A DNA stretch of 7,914 nucleotides from Clostridia bacterium (GCA_030536195.1 JAUNQL010000044.1:1-7914); one strand, 5' to 3'. Positions 1 to 6,518 are shown, numbered from the stretch's first letter. Numbers and translations: made by a program. Notes: generated by a model not told the origin, from the sequence alone.

Positions 1-1013
1 TTGTAGATTGATGCACGCATGCCACCAACACTGCGGTGACCCTTGATGTTGATGAGGCCGTTTTCTGTGCACGCCTTGATGAACTCAGCGTTGAGTTCGT
101 CGCTGTCTGTTACAAATGGAACGTTCATGAGTGAACGGTCCTTTGGCACTACTGTGCCACGGAACATCTTGGACTCATCAAGGAAGTCGTAAAGAAGCTT
201 AGCCTTAGCTTCGTTACGCTGCTTCATCTTCTCGAGTCCGCCAAGCTTCTTGATCCACTCAAGAACGAGCTTGCAGATATAGATGTTGTAGCATGGTGGG
301 GTATTGTAAAGTGAGTCATTCTCAGCCATGAGCGCGTAATCAAGCATTGATGGAGTGATGTCGCGTGCGTTGCCGAGCAGGTCCTCACGGATGATACAAA
401 TTGTAAGACCAGCTGGTGCAACATTTTTTTGAGCACCGCCGTAGAGCATACCGAACTTTGTTACATCAAGTGGTTCTGAGAGGAAGCATGATGATATGTC
501 GGCAATAAGTGGAACGTCACCACAGTCAGGCAACTCTCTGATGATGTTGCCGTGAACTGTTTCGTTCATACAAATATATACATAGTCAGCATCAGGACGA
601 AGTTCTGACTTTGGTACGTCTGGTACACAGCTGAAGTTCTGCTCCTTAGAAGATGCAACGACCTTAACGTCGCCGTACTTCTGAGCCTCCTTCATGGCCT
701 TGTTAGACCACTGGCCAGATACGACGTAGTCAGCCTTGCCTGAACCGTTCATGAAGTTCATTGGAATAGCAGCAAACTGTGTTGATGCACCGCCCTGAAG
801 GAAGAGTACCTTGTAGTTGTCAGGGATGTTCATGAGTTCACGAAGTAGAGACTCTGCACCTTTAATGATTGCATCGTATTCCTTGCTTCTGTGAGACATC
901 TCCATAACAGACTCGCCAGTGCCCTCATAGTCGAGCATCTCGTCTGCTGCGCGATTAAGTACTGACTCAGGGAGCATAGATGGGCCCGCTGAGAAGTTAT
1001 AAACTCTTGCCAT
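1..1013 (-). CDS. serC: phosphoserine aminotransferase, 3' end cut by window edge
   Basis: SerC is a cytoplasmic PLP enzyme that converts 3-phosphohydroxypyruvate and glutamate to phosphoserine and 2-oxoglutarate in serine biosynthesis; it also acts on the related B6-pathway substrate in some bacteria. I read 337 codons in one open frame from ATG 1013 to the window edge; the family is about 360 residues, so some 20 C-terminal residues are missing. Family marks: N-terminal YNFSAGPSMLP (residues 5-15), SHRSKEY (40-46), FLQGGAST (71-78), the PLP lysine in GGAQKNVAPAG (Lys196, codon 426-428) and GHRSVGGMRASIY at the edge. The start is fixed by a GGAGG site (1021-1025) seven bases upstream. It has its own promoter (1058-1086) and follows the rnf terminator, so it is a separate transcription unit whose downstream partners lie outside the window. 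An A7 run in the coding strand overlaps the Lys196 codon, but the frame is intact. Confidence 0.97.
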   Translation of the reverse strand, partial: MARVYNFSAGPSMLPESVLNRAADEMLDYEGTGESVMEMSHRSKEYDAIIKGAESLLRELMNIPDNYKVLFLQGGASTQFAAIPMNFMNGSGKADYVVSGQWSNKAMKEAQKYGDVKVVASSKEQNFSCVPDVPKSELRPDADYVYICMNETVHGNIIRELPDCGDVPLIADISSCFLSEPLDVTKFGMLYGGAQKNVAPAGLTICIIREDLLGNARDITPSMLDYALMAENDSLYNTPPCYNIYICKLVLEWIKKLGGLEKMKQRNEAKAKLLYDFLDESKMFRGTVVPKDRSLMNVPFVTDSDELNAEFIKACTENGLINIKGHRSVGGMRASIY

Positions 1014-1025
1014 AATAAGACCTCC

Positions 1026-1038
1026 GGCGCCTTGCGCC
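1026..1038 (-). promoter_or_regulatory. small leader hairpin abutting the serC ribosome binding site
   Basis: On the minus strand GGCGC-AAG-GCGCC forms a 5-bp GC hairpin with a 3-nt loop, and the GGAGG ribosome binding site (1021-1025) begins at the very next base. It lies in the short predicted leader (start near 1051). It would not bury the site but could stabilise the 5' end or affect ribosome access. A role is inference from position only. Confidence 0.45.
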
Positions 1039-1057
1039 AATGAAAATTACAAGGGCT

Positions 1058-1086
1058 ATTATAGGACTATATAATTATAAAGTCAA
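1058..1086 (-). promoter_or_regulatory. serC promoter, sigma-A type
   Basis: Read on the minus strand, a TTGACT -35 box (1081-1086) and a perfect TATAAT -10 box (1058-1063) are separated by exactly 17 bases. The predicted transcription start is near 1051, giving a leader of about 38 nt before the serC ATG at 1013. The region just upstream is AT-rich with short A and T runs. The match to the housekeeping consensus is close, so serC is probably well expressed independently of rnf. No T-box signature is seen in the leader. Confidence 0.85.
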
Positions 1087-1101
1087 TACGATTGGCATAA
1101 A

Positions 1102-1166
1102 TTTAACAATCTTTTTTAAAAATCTAAAGCACAGGTAGCCAAACTTGTGCTATTTTTTAACAATCT
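1102..1166. repeat. 11-base direct repeat pair upstream of serC promoter
   Basis: TTTAACAATCT occurs at 1102-1112 and again at 1156-1166, 54 bases apart (about five helical turns), flanking the hairpin at 1128-1151. A related copy, TTTTACAATCT, lies inside the palindromic element at 1254-1264. The first copy ends upstream of the serC -35 box, where an activator or repressor site could lie. In such AT-rich DNA chance is also possible; no known operator is recognised. Confidence 0.4.
1128..1158 (+). terminator. terminator-like hairpin in the serC upstream region
   Basis: AGCACAGGT (1128-1136) pairs with ACTTGTGCT (1143-1151) around a 6-nt loop: nine pairs including one G-U on the plus strand, followed by A and six Ts (1153-1158). 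In minus orientation the G-U becomes an A-C mismatch and the following T tract is broken (TTTAGATTTTT), so plus-strand function fits slightly better, although bidirectional use is possible. No plus-strand gene is seen that it would terminate; read on the minus strand it would follow the 125-base palindromic element. Confidence 0.45.
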
Positions 1167-1186
1167 CTTCGAAAAGCCCACAAGGA

Positions 1187-1311
1187 AGGGGTGTATGGGC
1201 ACTGCGCAAGATTGGCGTTTGGGAAGATCGTCCTTAGCAGATTACGTGTTATGTTTTACAATCTCTGAGCTGGACTTTGACGCCATATCTAAGTAGTGCC
1301 CATACACCCCT
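1187..1311. repeat. 125-base palindromic element with perfect 17-bp terminal inverted repeats
   Basis: AGGGGTGTATGGGCACT (1187-1203) is the exact reverse complement of 1295-1311. Pairing continues inward: 1204-1205 with 1293-1294, 1209-1212 with 1287-1290, 1213-1218 with 1280-1285 (one bulged base, 1286), 1230-1233 with 1272-1275, 1236-1238 with 1269-1271 and 1239-1243 with 1260-1264, leaving a 16-nt apical loop (1244-1259). That is about 41 pairs in one interrupted rod. No coding sequence is recognised inside. It lies 24 bases beyond the rnf hairpin and upstream of the serC promoter. It could be a MITE-like element (both outer flanks carry GA, a weak possible target duplication) or a structured RNA. 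I recognise no named family; 6S RNA, SRP RNA and T-box signatures are absent. Confidence 0.75.
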
Positions 1312-1333
1312 GACTTTATCAAACATATTTCTA

Positions 1334-1368
1334 GGCAAAACAAAACCCTCCTGGTTTCCCAGGAGGGT
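1334..1368 (-). terminator. intrinsic terminator of the rnf operon
   Basis: On the minus strand ACCCTCCTGG and CCAGGAGGGT (arms 1359-1368 and 1345-1354) form a perfect 10-bp stem closed by a GAAA tetraloop, followed by TTTGTTTTG. It starts 21 bases after the rnfB stop codon. The plus-strand side lacks a T tract, so it is unidirectional. It marks the end of the rnf transcript and isolates serC. Confidence 0.93.
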
Positions 1369-1389
1369 ATATTGTTGAATGAATTGTGA

Positions 1390-2202
1390 TTAGGCTTTTC
1401 CGCCAAGAGTGATATTCTCAAGGCACTTCTTAGGACAAGCTTCAGCACACTTACCGCAACCTGTGCACTTATCGTAGTCAACGATAGCATGGTTGTTTTC
1501 AACTTTGATTGCGTCAAACTCACAAGTCTTAACGCACTTCATGCAGCCGATACAACCGATTGTGCACTGCTTGCTTGTAAGGTTACCCTTATCCTTGTTC
1601 TTGCAGAAGTTAACTGACTTAGTCTCATAGAGAGGAACAAGGTCAATGATACCCTTAGGGCAAGTTTTGATACAAACCTTACATGCTTTACAAGCAAGAG
1701 GGTTAACGCGTGCTACGCCGTCGCAAATCTTGATAGCGTCATAAGGGCAAGCCTTAACGCAGTCACCAAGTCCAAGACAACCATAGTTACAAGCCTTAGG
1801 ACCACCGTAGAGCTGAGAAGCTGTTTTACAGCTTAAGTCGCCGTGGTAGTTCATAGCGCTGTCGCACTTGTCAGGTGTACCCTTACACATAACAACAGCA
1901 GCCATTGGCTTCATTTCGCCAGCAGCGAGACCCATGATCTCTGCTACTGCAGCTGCGCAGTCAGGACCACCTGGTGCGCAAAGTGTGCAGTCTGTGCACT
2001 CACCCTTTGAAAGAGCACCAGCATAGCCTGCGCATCCTGAGTAACCGCAAGCACCACAGTTAGCGCCAGCGAGTACTTCCTGAATTGCTTCCGCTTTCTC
2101 ATCAACTGGAACTGCCATTACGATTGAAGCAATAGCAAGGATGAGACCGAGCACAAGACCGACAACGGAAACAATGATTACAGCCAAAATAATTGGATTC
2201 AT
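1390..2202 (-). CDS. rnfB: Rnf electron transport complex subunit B, multi-cluster ferredoxin-like protein
   Basis: RnfB accepts electrons from reduced ferredoxin and passes them into the membrane Rnf complex; its iron-sulfur domains face the cytoplasm. The 270 residues start with one membrane anchor (about 3-30), followed by the FeS domain with Cys49, 52, 57, 69, 72, 75 and 82 (the last in the CAPGGPDC region). Four ferredoxin-type motifs follow: Cys138/142/148/152, 171/174/177/181, 217/220/223/227 and 246/249/252/256. Cys106, 113, 125, 160, 213 and 260 lie outside these sets, so the exact cluster number cannot be fixed by reading. This is the long clostridial form; proteobacterial RsxB has only two ferredoxin motifs. 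It is the last gene of the operon, 18 bases after rnfA, with a modest ribosome site (AAAGGTAGGG) rather than the strong sites of its neighbours. The terminator follows 21 bases after its stop. Confidence 0.97.
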   Translation of the reverse strand: MNPIILAVIIVSVVGLVLGLILAIASIVMAVPVDEKAEAIQEVLAGANCGACGYSGCAGYAGALSKGECTDCTLCAPGGPDCAAAVAEIMGLAAGEMKPMAAVVMCKGTPDKCDSAMNYHGDLSCKTASQLYGGPKACNYGCLGLGDCVKACPYDAIKICDGVARVNPLACKACKVCIKTCPKGIIDLVPLYETKSVNFCKNKDKGNLTSKQCTIGCIGCMKCVKTCEFDAIKVENNHAIVDYDKCTGCGKCAEACPKKCLENITLGGKA

Positions 2203-2220
2203 TTAATTTCCCTACCTTTC

Positions 2221-2817
2221 TTATGCACCGAAGATACCATCAACAAGACCTGTGAATCCGAGGAAAGAACAAGCTGTGATAGCAGCGGCAACGAGTGTGA
2301 TTGGAAGACCTTCCCAGAACTTAGGGTATTCATTGCCTTCGAGTCTCTCACGTACGCCAGAGAACATGATCATAGCTACCATGAAGCCAAGACCGCCACC
2401 AAGAGCGTTTACCATTGACTGCCAGAAGTCATAACCATTCTGAACGTTGAGCTGTACAACACCAAGTACTGCACAGTTTGTTGTGATAAGTGGAAGGTAT
2501 ACACCAAGTGCCTGATAGAGGCTTGGGATGTACTTCTTAAGAACGATCTCTACGAACTGAACAAGGCCAGCGATAACGAGAATCTGAACGATTGTCTGAA
2601 GGTAAGCCATGTCCTTTGCTTCGAGGAGTCTGTTGAGTGGGAATGTTGCAGCTGTTGCAAGCAACATTACGAAGATAACTGCTGCTGACATACCAATAGC
2701 AGTATTTGTTTTCTTAGATACACCAAGGAAAGGACAAATACCAAGGAACTTAGCGAGTATGAAGTTATTGGTAGTGATTGCTGCAAGTAATATAGAAACT
2801 AAACCTGTAAGATACAT
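2221..2817 (-). CDS. rnfA: Rnf electron transport complex subunit A (membrane)
   Basis: RnfA is an integral membrane subunit that pairs with its paralogue RnfE in inverted topology; together they hold a [2Fe-2S] cluster inside the membrane that carries electrons between the cytoplasmic and outer faces (established for Rnf/Nqr). At 198 residues it has the usual family length and about six hydrophobic segments. The cluster ligands are expected at Cys28 (FLGICPFLGVS) and Cys115 (YLPLITTNCAVLG), one in each half. Other marks are NNFILAKFLG (17-26) and the GVRERLE segment (154-160). The start overlaps the rnfE stop by one base (TAATG), with AAAGGAG about 11 bases upstream, so translation is probably coupled. 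There are no anomalies. Confidence 0.97.
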   Translation of the reverse strand: MYLTGLVSILLAAITTNNFILAKFLGICPFLGVSKKTNTAIGMSAAVIFVMLLATAATFPLNRLLEAKDMAYLQTIVQILVIAGLVQFVEIVLKKYIPSLYQALGVYLPLITTNCAVLGVVQLNVQNGYDFWQSMVNALGGGLGFMVAMIMFSGVRERLEGNEYPKFWEGLPITLVAAAITACSFLGFTGLVDGIFGA

Positions 2818-3563
2818 TATTCAGCACACTCCTTTCCGTCGGCTTTCATGGCGCAAGTAGCAGCCATTGGGCATGCTTCGCAGCCCTTGAGTTCAGCCTT
2901 TGGCTTTCCTGCTTTTTCAGCAAGCTTGTTTGCACAAGCCATGAGAAGACCAAATGTGAAGAATCCGCCTGGAGCCAAGATAAAGATAAGGATTGGCTCA
3001 AGACCAATTGCTGTGAGGACATCTGTCTCACCGAGACCAAAGATGTCTGTAAGTGTTGTACCATAGCCGAGAACCTTGAGTGTGAGGTTACCTGAACCAA
3101 AGAACTCACGGATAGCAGCCATAAGTGTAAGAGCGATTGTAAAGCCTACACCCATACCAACGCCGTCAACTGCAGATGCGATAACGCCATTCTTGTTAGC
3201 GAAGCCTTCTGCACGGCCAAGGATGATACAGTTAACAACGATAAGTGGAAGGTAAATACCAAGAGATGCATCAAGAGATGGTGCAAATGCCTTAACGAAG
3301 AGCTGTACGATTGTTACGAATGCAGCGATTACAACGATATAACAAGGAATACGAACCTTGTTAGGAATTACCTTTCTAAGTGCTGAAATAACGATATTAG
3401 AGCAGATAAGAACGATAGTAGCGGCAATACCCATACCGATAGCGTTTTCAATTGATGTTGAAACTGCGAGAGTAGGGCAAGTACCGAGTACGAGACGGAG
3501 AACTGGGTTCTCCTTGATGAGGCCCTTAGAAAATTCCTGGCCTAAAGTTTTCTTTTCAGCCAT
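2817..3563 (-). CDS. rnfE: Rnf electron transport complex subunit E (membrane)
   Basis: RnfE is the paralogue and partner of RnfA in the membrane core that carries the shared [2Fe-2S] cluster. The 248 residues include about six membrane segments, with the expected ligands Cys29 (LGTCPTLAVS) and Cys112 (YLPLIVVNCIILGRAEGFA). Other family marks are KENPVLRLVLG (17-27), VGFTIALTLMAAIREFFG (139-156) and LAPGGFFTFG (196-205). After the last helix there is a polar tail with four cysteines: Cys228, 231, 237 and 246 (GCEACPMAATC plus a distal Cys). A Cys-bearing tail of this kind is, from memory, seen in clostridial RnfE; its cofactor or role is unknown to me. The start overlaps the rnfG stop by one base (TAATG), with GGAGG nine bases upstream. 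Confidence 0.97.
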   Translation of the reverse strand: MAEKKTLGQEFSKGLIKENPVLRLVLGTCPTLAVSTSIENAIGMGIAATIVLICSNIVISALRKVIPNKVRIPCYIVVIAAFVTIVQLFVKAFAPSLDASLGIYLPLIVVNCIILGRAEGFANKNGVIASAVDGVGMGVGFTIALTLMAAIREFFGSGNLTLKVLGYGTTLTDIFGLGETDVLTAIGLEPILIFILAPGGFFTFGLLMACANKLAEKAGKPKAELKGCEACPMAATCAMKADGKECAE

Positions 3564-4153
3564 TAGTTCTCGCCTCCAATCTCTTCAAACATATCAAGAG
3601 CAACGTTTACAGAGCCTGTAACAGCCTTAGATGTAATTGTTGCACTTGTAAGAGCGTTAATCTTACCGTCAGAAGTGTTCTCCTGAGCAGCCTTGTCAGA
3701 CTTAACTACTTCAAGGTCACCTGACTCACCAACGAACTGTGCCTGCCAAGAAGCTTTACCAGCGTTCTGGCCAAGACCTGGAGTTTCGTTTGAGATATCA
3801 CCAGGAACGATGCCTGTGATAATACCATCAGTGTCGATACCAACTGTTACTGCAACGTCGCCGCCGTAACCCTTGTCTTCACCGATTGTGTTGAATACGT
3901 AACCAACTGTTTCGCCGCTCTTGTCGAGACCTTCGTAATAGTCAGTTACCTTATCGCCGTCCATGTCTACTTCCTTAAACTCTGTAGCGTCAGGAAGAAC
4001 CTGTACACGAGCAGCTGCCTCTGAAAGAGCTGTCTGCTCAGCAATCTTGTCCTTTGTAACATTGTTTACAAGAGCAAGAAGAGCAGTTGCAACAAGGCAG
4101 ATAACAAGGAGGGAGATTGTTGGGACTAAGATGTCTTTAGCATTCATTTTCAT
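3563..4153 (-). CDS. rnfG: Rnf electron transport complex subunit G, covalent FMN carrier
   Basis: RnfG is anchored by one N-terminal helix (about 8-30), with its flavin domain on the outer face of the membrane. It carries FMN linked through a phosphoester to a threonine and relays electrons in the Rnf chain. The 196 residues include the FMN-binding-domain marks GYGGDVAVTVGID (95-107), ETPGLGQNA (123-131) and, near the C-terminus, LTSATITSKAV (168-178). By analogy with the SGAT motif the acceptor should be Thr172 (codon 3638-3640); Thr174 is the less likely alternative. Ser replaces the usual Gly in the motif. ATG 4153 is preferred over the Met at residue 3 because it overlaps the rnfD stop (TAATG) and lies 10 bases from a strong GGAGG; the later Met would be 16 bases away. 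The flavin is presumably attached by the ApbE enzyme encoded upstream. Confidence 0.96.
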   Translation of the reverse strand: MKMNAKDILVPTISLLVICLVATALLALVNNVTKDKIAEQTALSEAAARVQVLPDATEFKEVDMDGDKVTDYYEGLDKSGETVGYVFNTIGEDKGYGGDVAVTVGIDTDGIITGIVPGDISNETPGLGQNAGKASWQAQFVGESGDLEVVKSDKAAQENTSDGKINALTSATITSKAVTGSVNVALDMFEEIGGEN

Positions 4154-5145
4154 TATGCATCTGCCTCCTTATTCTTTTTTTCTTTAACTGTACCAAAGAT
4201 TGTTGGCTTTGTAGCGTTTTCAATCAATGGAGTAAAGATGTTCATAATAATGATTGAGAATGAAACACCCTCTGGAAGACTACCGAAGAGTCTAATGAGG
4301 CATGTTAAGAGACCTGCGCAAATAGCGTAGATTAACTTACCCTTATTTGTAATAGGTGATGTTGTGTAGTCTGTTGCCATGAAGATAGCACCAATCATAA
4401 GACCGCCACCAAGGATCTCATAGAGCATAGCGTTAACATCACCAAAAGCGATAAGAGTAATAATAGCAACTGTGCCGATGTAAGCACATGGGATGATAGG
4501 GTTAATTACCTTGCGGATGATGAGGTAGATACCACCGAGGATGAGTGCAAGAGCAGAAACCTCACCAAGACAACCTGATGTTGTACCGATGAAGAGCTGC
4601 ATAAGTGTTGGAGCACCGTCCTTGATACCATCAGCAAGAGAGATGAGACCCATTGGTGTAGCACCTGTTACACCATCAACGTCCCAACCAGTGTTGTTGA
4701 GGCCAACGAAAGCACCAGCAGACATACGAGCTGGGAAAGCTGACATCAAAACAATACGGCCAAGAAGTGCAGGGTTAACGAAGTTCTGGCCAATACCGCC
4801 GAACATCTGCTTAACTACTACAATAGCGATAACGCTTCCAAGAGCAACTTCCCAAAGAGGCATGTTTGATGGAAGGTTATAAGCAAGAAGGAGACCAGTA
4901 ACAACGGCTGAAAGGTCGCCGATTGTCTGTTCGCGCTTCATAGCTTTACGTGATAAGAATTCAGCAAGTACGCAGCAGATAACTGCAGTAGCGATAACTG
5001 CAAGTGCGCGTGCGCCGAATACGAATACTGATGCGATACCAGCAGGGATAAGAGCGATGATAACATCGAGCATTATGCCTGTTGTTGTTTCAGCAGATTT
5101 AACGTGAGGTGATGCTGAAACGGTAAGCTTGTTATTAAGTTCCAT
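4153..5145 (-). CDS. rnfD: Rnf electron transport complex subunit D, membrane FMN carrier
   Basis: RnfD is the NqrB-like polytopic subunit, thought to form part of the ion path, and carries a covalent FMN. The 330 residues contain roughly nine to ten hydrophobic segments. Family marks are SASPHVKS (10-17), DLSAVVTGLLLAYNLP (77-92), FGGIGQNFVNPALLGR (115-130), the flavinylation motif DGVTGATPMG (157-166) with acceptor Thr163 (codon 4657-4659), MATDYTTSPIT (256-266) and PEGVSFSIIIMN (291-302). The length is normal for the family. A charged tail (KEKKNKEADA) ends the protein. The start overlaps the rnfC stop by one base (TAATG), with GAGGAG upstream, so it is probably coupled to RnfC synthesis. 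The motif fits ApbE-dependent FMN transfer. Confidence 0.97.
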   Translation of the reverse strand: MELNNKLTVSASPHVKSAETTTGIMLDVIIALIPAGIASVFVFGARALAVIATAVICCVLAEFLSRKAMKREQTIGDLSAVVTGLLLAYNLPSNMPLWEVALGSVIAIVVVKQMFGGIGQNFVNPALLGRIVLMSAFPARMSAGAFVGLNNTGWDVDGVTGATPMGLISLADGIKDGAPTLMQLFIGTTSGCLGEVSALALILGGIYLIIRKVINPIIPCAYIGTVAIITLIAFGDVNAMLYEILGGGLMIGAIFMATDYTTSPITNKGKLIYAICAGLLTCLIRLFGSLPEGVSFSIIIMNIFTPLIENATKPTIFGTVKEKKNKEADA

Positions 5146-6494
5146 TATTTAGCACTCTCCTCTCTGATTACTGCCTTAGCAAGACGCATGTACTGAACAA
5201 GTGGTCTGCCTGATGGGCATGCATATGCACAAGAACCACATTCCATACATGACATAGCGCCAGATGCTGCACAACCCTCAGCGTCCTTAAGATGAGCGCG
5301 TGTCTCGATCTTAGTTGGCATGAGGCTCATTGGGCAAGCCTGTACGCAACGTCCACAACGGATACAAGCGCGAGTCTCCTTAACGCGTACTGTGTCAGCA
5401 GCGAAAGCGAGAACAGCGTTGTTGTTCTTAAGAAGTGGAACGTTAATATCATAGAGTGCCTGGCCCATCATAGGACCACCGCCGATTACCTTGTAAGGTT
5501 CAGCCTTGAAACCGCCACAGAAATCAATGATATCTGAAATCATTGTGCCGATTGGTACTCTGATGTTCTTAGGCTCTGCGATAGCTGAGCCGTCTACTGT
5601 AAGTGAACGGGAAACCAATGGTTTACCTGTCTTGAGGTAACGACCGAGGAAAGAGATAGACTGTACGTTCATTACTACAACGCCTACGTCTGAAGGAAGC
5701 TTTCCTGGAGGAACCTGACGACCTGTTACAGACTGGATGAGAACTTTCTCAGCGCCCTGTGGGTACTGTGATGGGAGCATAACAAGCTTAACGCTGTCGT
5801 CCCAATCAGCCTCGTCAGCTGCAACCTTCATGAGCTGTGTAAATGCGTCGCTCTTGTTGTCTTCAATTGCGATATAAACGTTTTTGAAGCCAAGGATTTC
5901 CTTGATAGTGTAAACACCAGAAAGAACATCCCAAGAGTTGTCAATACACTCTCTGTGGTCTACTGTGATGTAAGGTTCGCACTCTGCTGCGTTGATAATA
6001 AGTGTATCAACACCAGAATCCTCTTTGAATGCGAGCTTTACGTGTGTTGGGAAGCCGGCACCGCCGAGACCAACAAGACCAGATTCTCTAACTGCCTTAA
6101 GGAAGTCATCCTTTGAGTTAATTTCTGGTGCCTTGAGATCTTCAAGAACTTCCATTTTTCCGTCTGACTCAATAGTAACTGCCTGTACCATTGAACCATT
6201 GGCAACCTTAACCGGACCTACTGCTACAACCTTACCAGAAACAGTAGCATGAACTGGTGTGCTTACGAATGCATCTGTTCTACCGATAACCTGGCCAATC
6301 TTGACCTCATCACCGACAGCAACAGTTGGCTCGTTAGGAGCACCAATATGCTGTTGCATTGGAAGGACTACCTTAGCAGGAGCTGGCATACGGACGATTT
6401 CGCATTTTGATGTATTCTTGTTGTGAGATACATGAATGCCGCCATGTCCTTTTGCGACCGGCTTAAGAACGCCTTCGATTTTTTCGTTTGCCAT
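5145..6494 (-). CDS. rnfC: Rnf electron transport complex subunit C, NAD-side subunit
   Basis: RnfC is the peripheral cytoplasmic subunit where electrons reach NAD+; it binds FMN and NAD(H) in a fold related to the Nqo1/NuoF subunit of complex I. The 449 residues run: an RnfC N-terminal domain with a lipoyl-like sandwich (about 40-110, including TPVHATVSGKVVAVGP), a nucleotide/flavin region (VGLGGAGFPTHVK 141-153; NAAECEPYITVDHR 168-181; EDNK 211-214), an SLBB-like region (about 255-325), GGGPMMG (338-344) and two [4Fe-4S] motifs: Cys377/380/383/387 and Cys416/419/422/426. The length is typical of clostridial RnfC and lacks the long Ala/Lys-rich tail of proteobacterial homologues. The start is set by GAGGAG (6503-6508) eight bases upstream. 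It is the first rnf gene, 85 bases after the Gx-like gene. Confidence 0.97.
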   Translation of the reverse strand: MANEKIEGVLKPVAKGHGGIHVSHNKNTSKCEIVRMPAPAKVVLPMQQHIGAPNEPTVAVGDEVKIGQVIGRTDAFVSTPVHATVSGKVVAVGPVKVANGSMVQAVTIESDGKMEVLEDLKAPEINSKDDFLKAVRESGLVGLGGAGFPTHVKLAFKEDSGVDTLIINAAECEPYITVDHRECIDNSWDVLSGVYTIKEILGFKNVYIAIEDNKSDAFTQLMKVAADEADWDDSVKLVMLPSQYPQGAEKVLIQSVTGRQVPPGKLPSDVGVVVMNVQSISFLGRYLKTGKPLVSRSLTVDGSAIAEPKNIRVPIGTMISDIIDFCGGFKAEPYKVIGGGPMMGQALYDINVPLLKNNNAVLAFAADTVRVKETRACIRCGRCVQACPMSLMPTKIETRAHLKDAEGCAASGAMSCMECGSCAYACPSGRPLVQYMRLAKAVIREESAK

Positions 6495-6518
6495 TCATTC
6501 AACTCCTCATTGGATTTA

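Noticed and set aside
421..431. A7 run (coding strand) in serC as a possible frameshift or slippage site
   Set aside because: The frame reads correctly through it as GGAQKNVAP around the PLP lysine, and the protein matches the family on both sides. No shifted product is indicated.
224..436. 70-residue minus-strand open frame inside serC
   Set aside because: It is an out-of-frame reading of serC; the real frame carries the family motifs through this region.
1014..1389. T-box or other known riboswitch controlling serC
   Set aside because: No AGGGTGG-type T-box core is found on the minus strand, and the predicted transcript starts only about 38 nt before serC, too short for such a leader.
1242..1523. 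93-residue minus-strand open frame
   Set aside because: It runs through the palindrome, the rnf terminator and the 3' end of rnfB in another frame, and its translation resembles no family I recognise.
2485..3254. Shared 15-base stretch GATAAGTGGAAGGTA in rnfA (2485-2499) and rnfE (3240-3254)
   Set aside because: It encodes the paralogous YLPLI segment before the cluster cysteine in both proteins, so it reflects the old rnfA/rnfE duplication and is not a mobile repeat.
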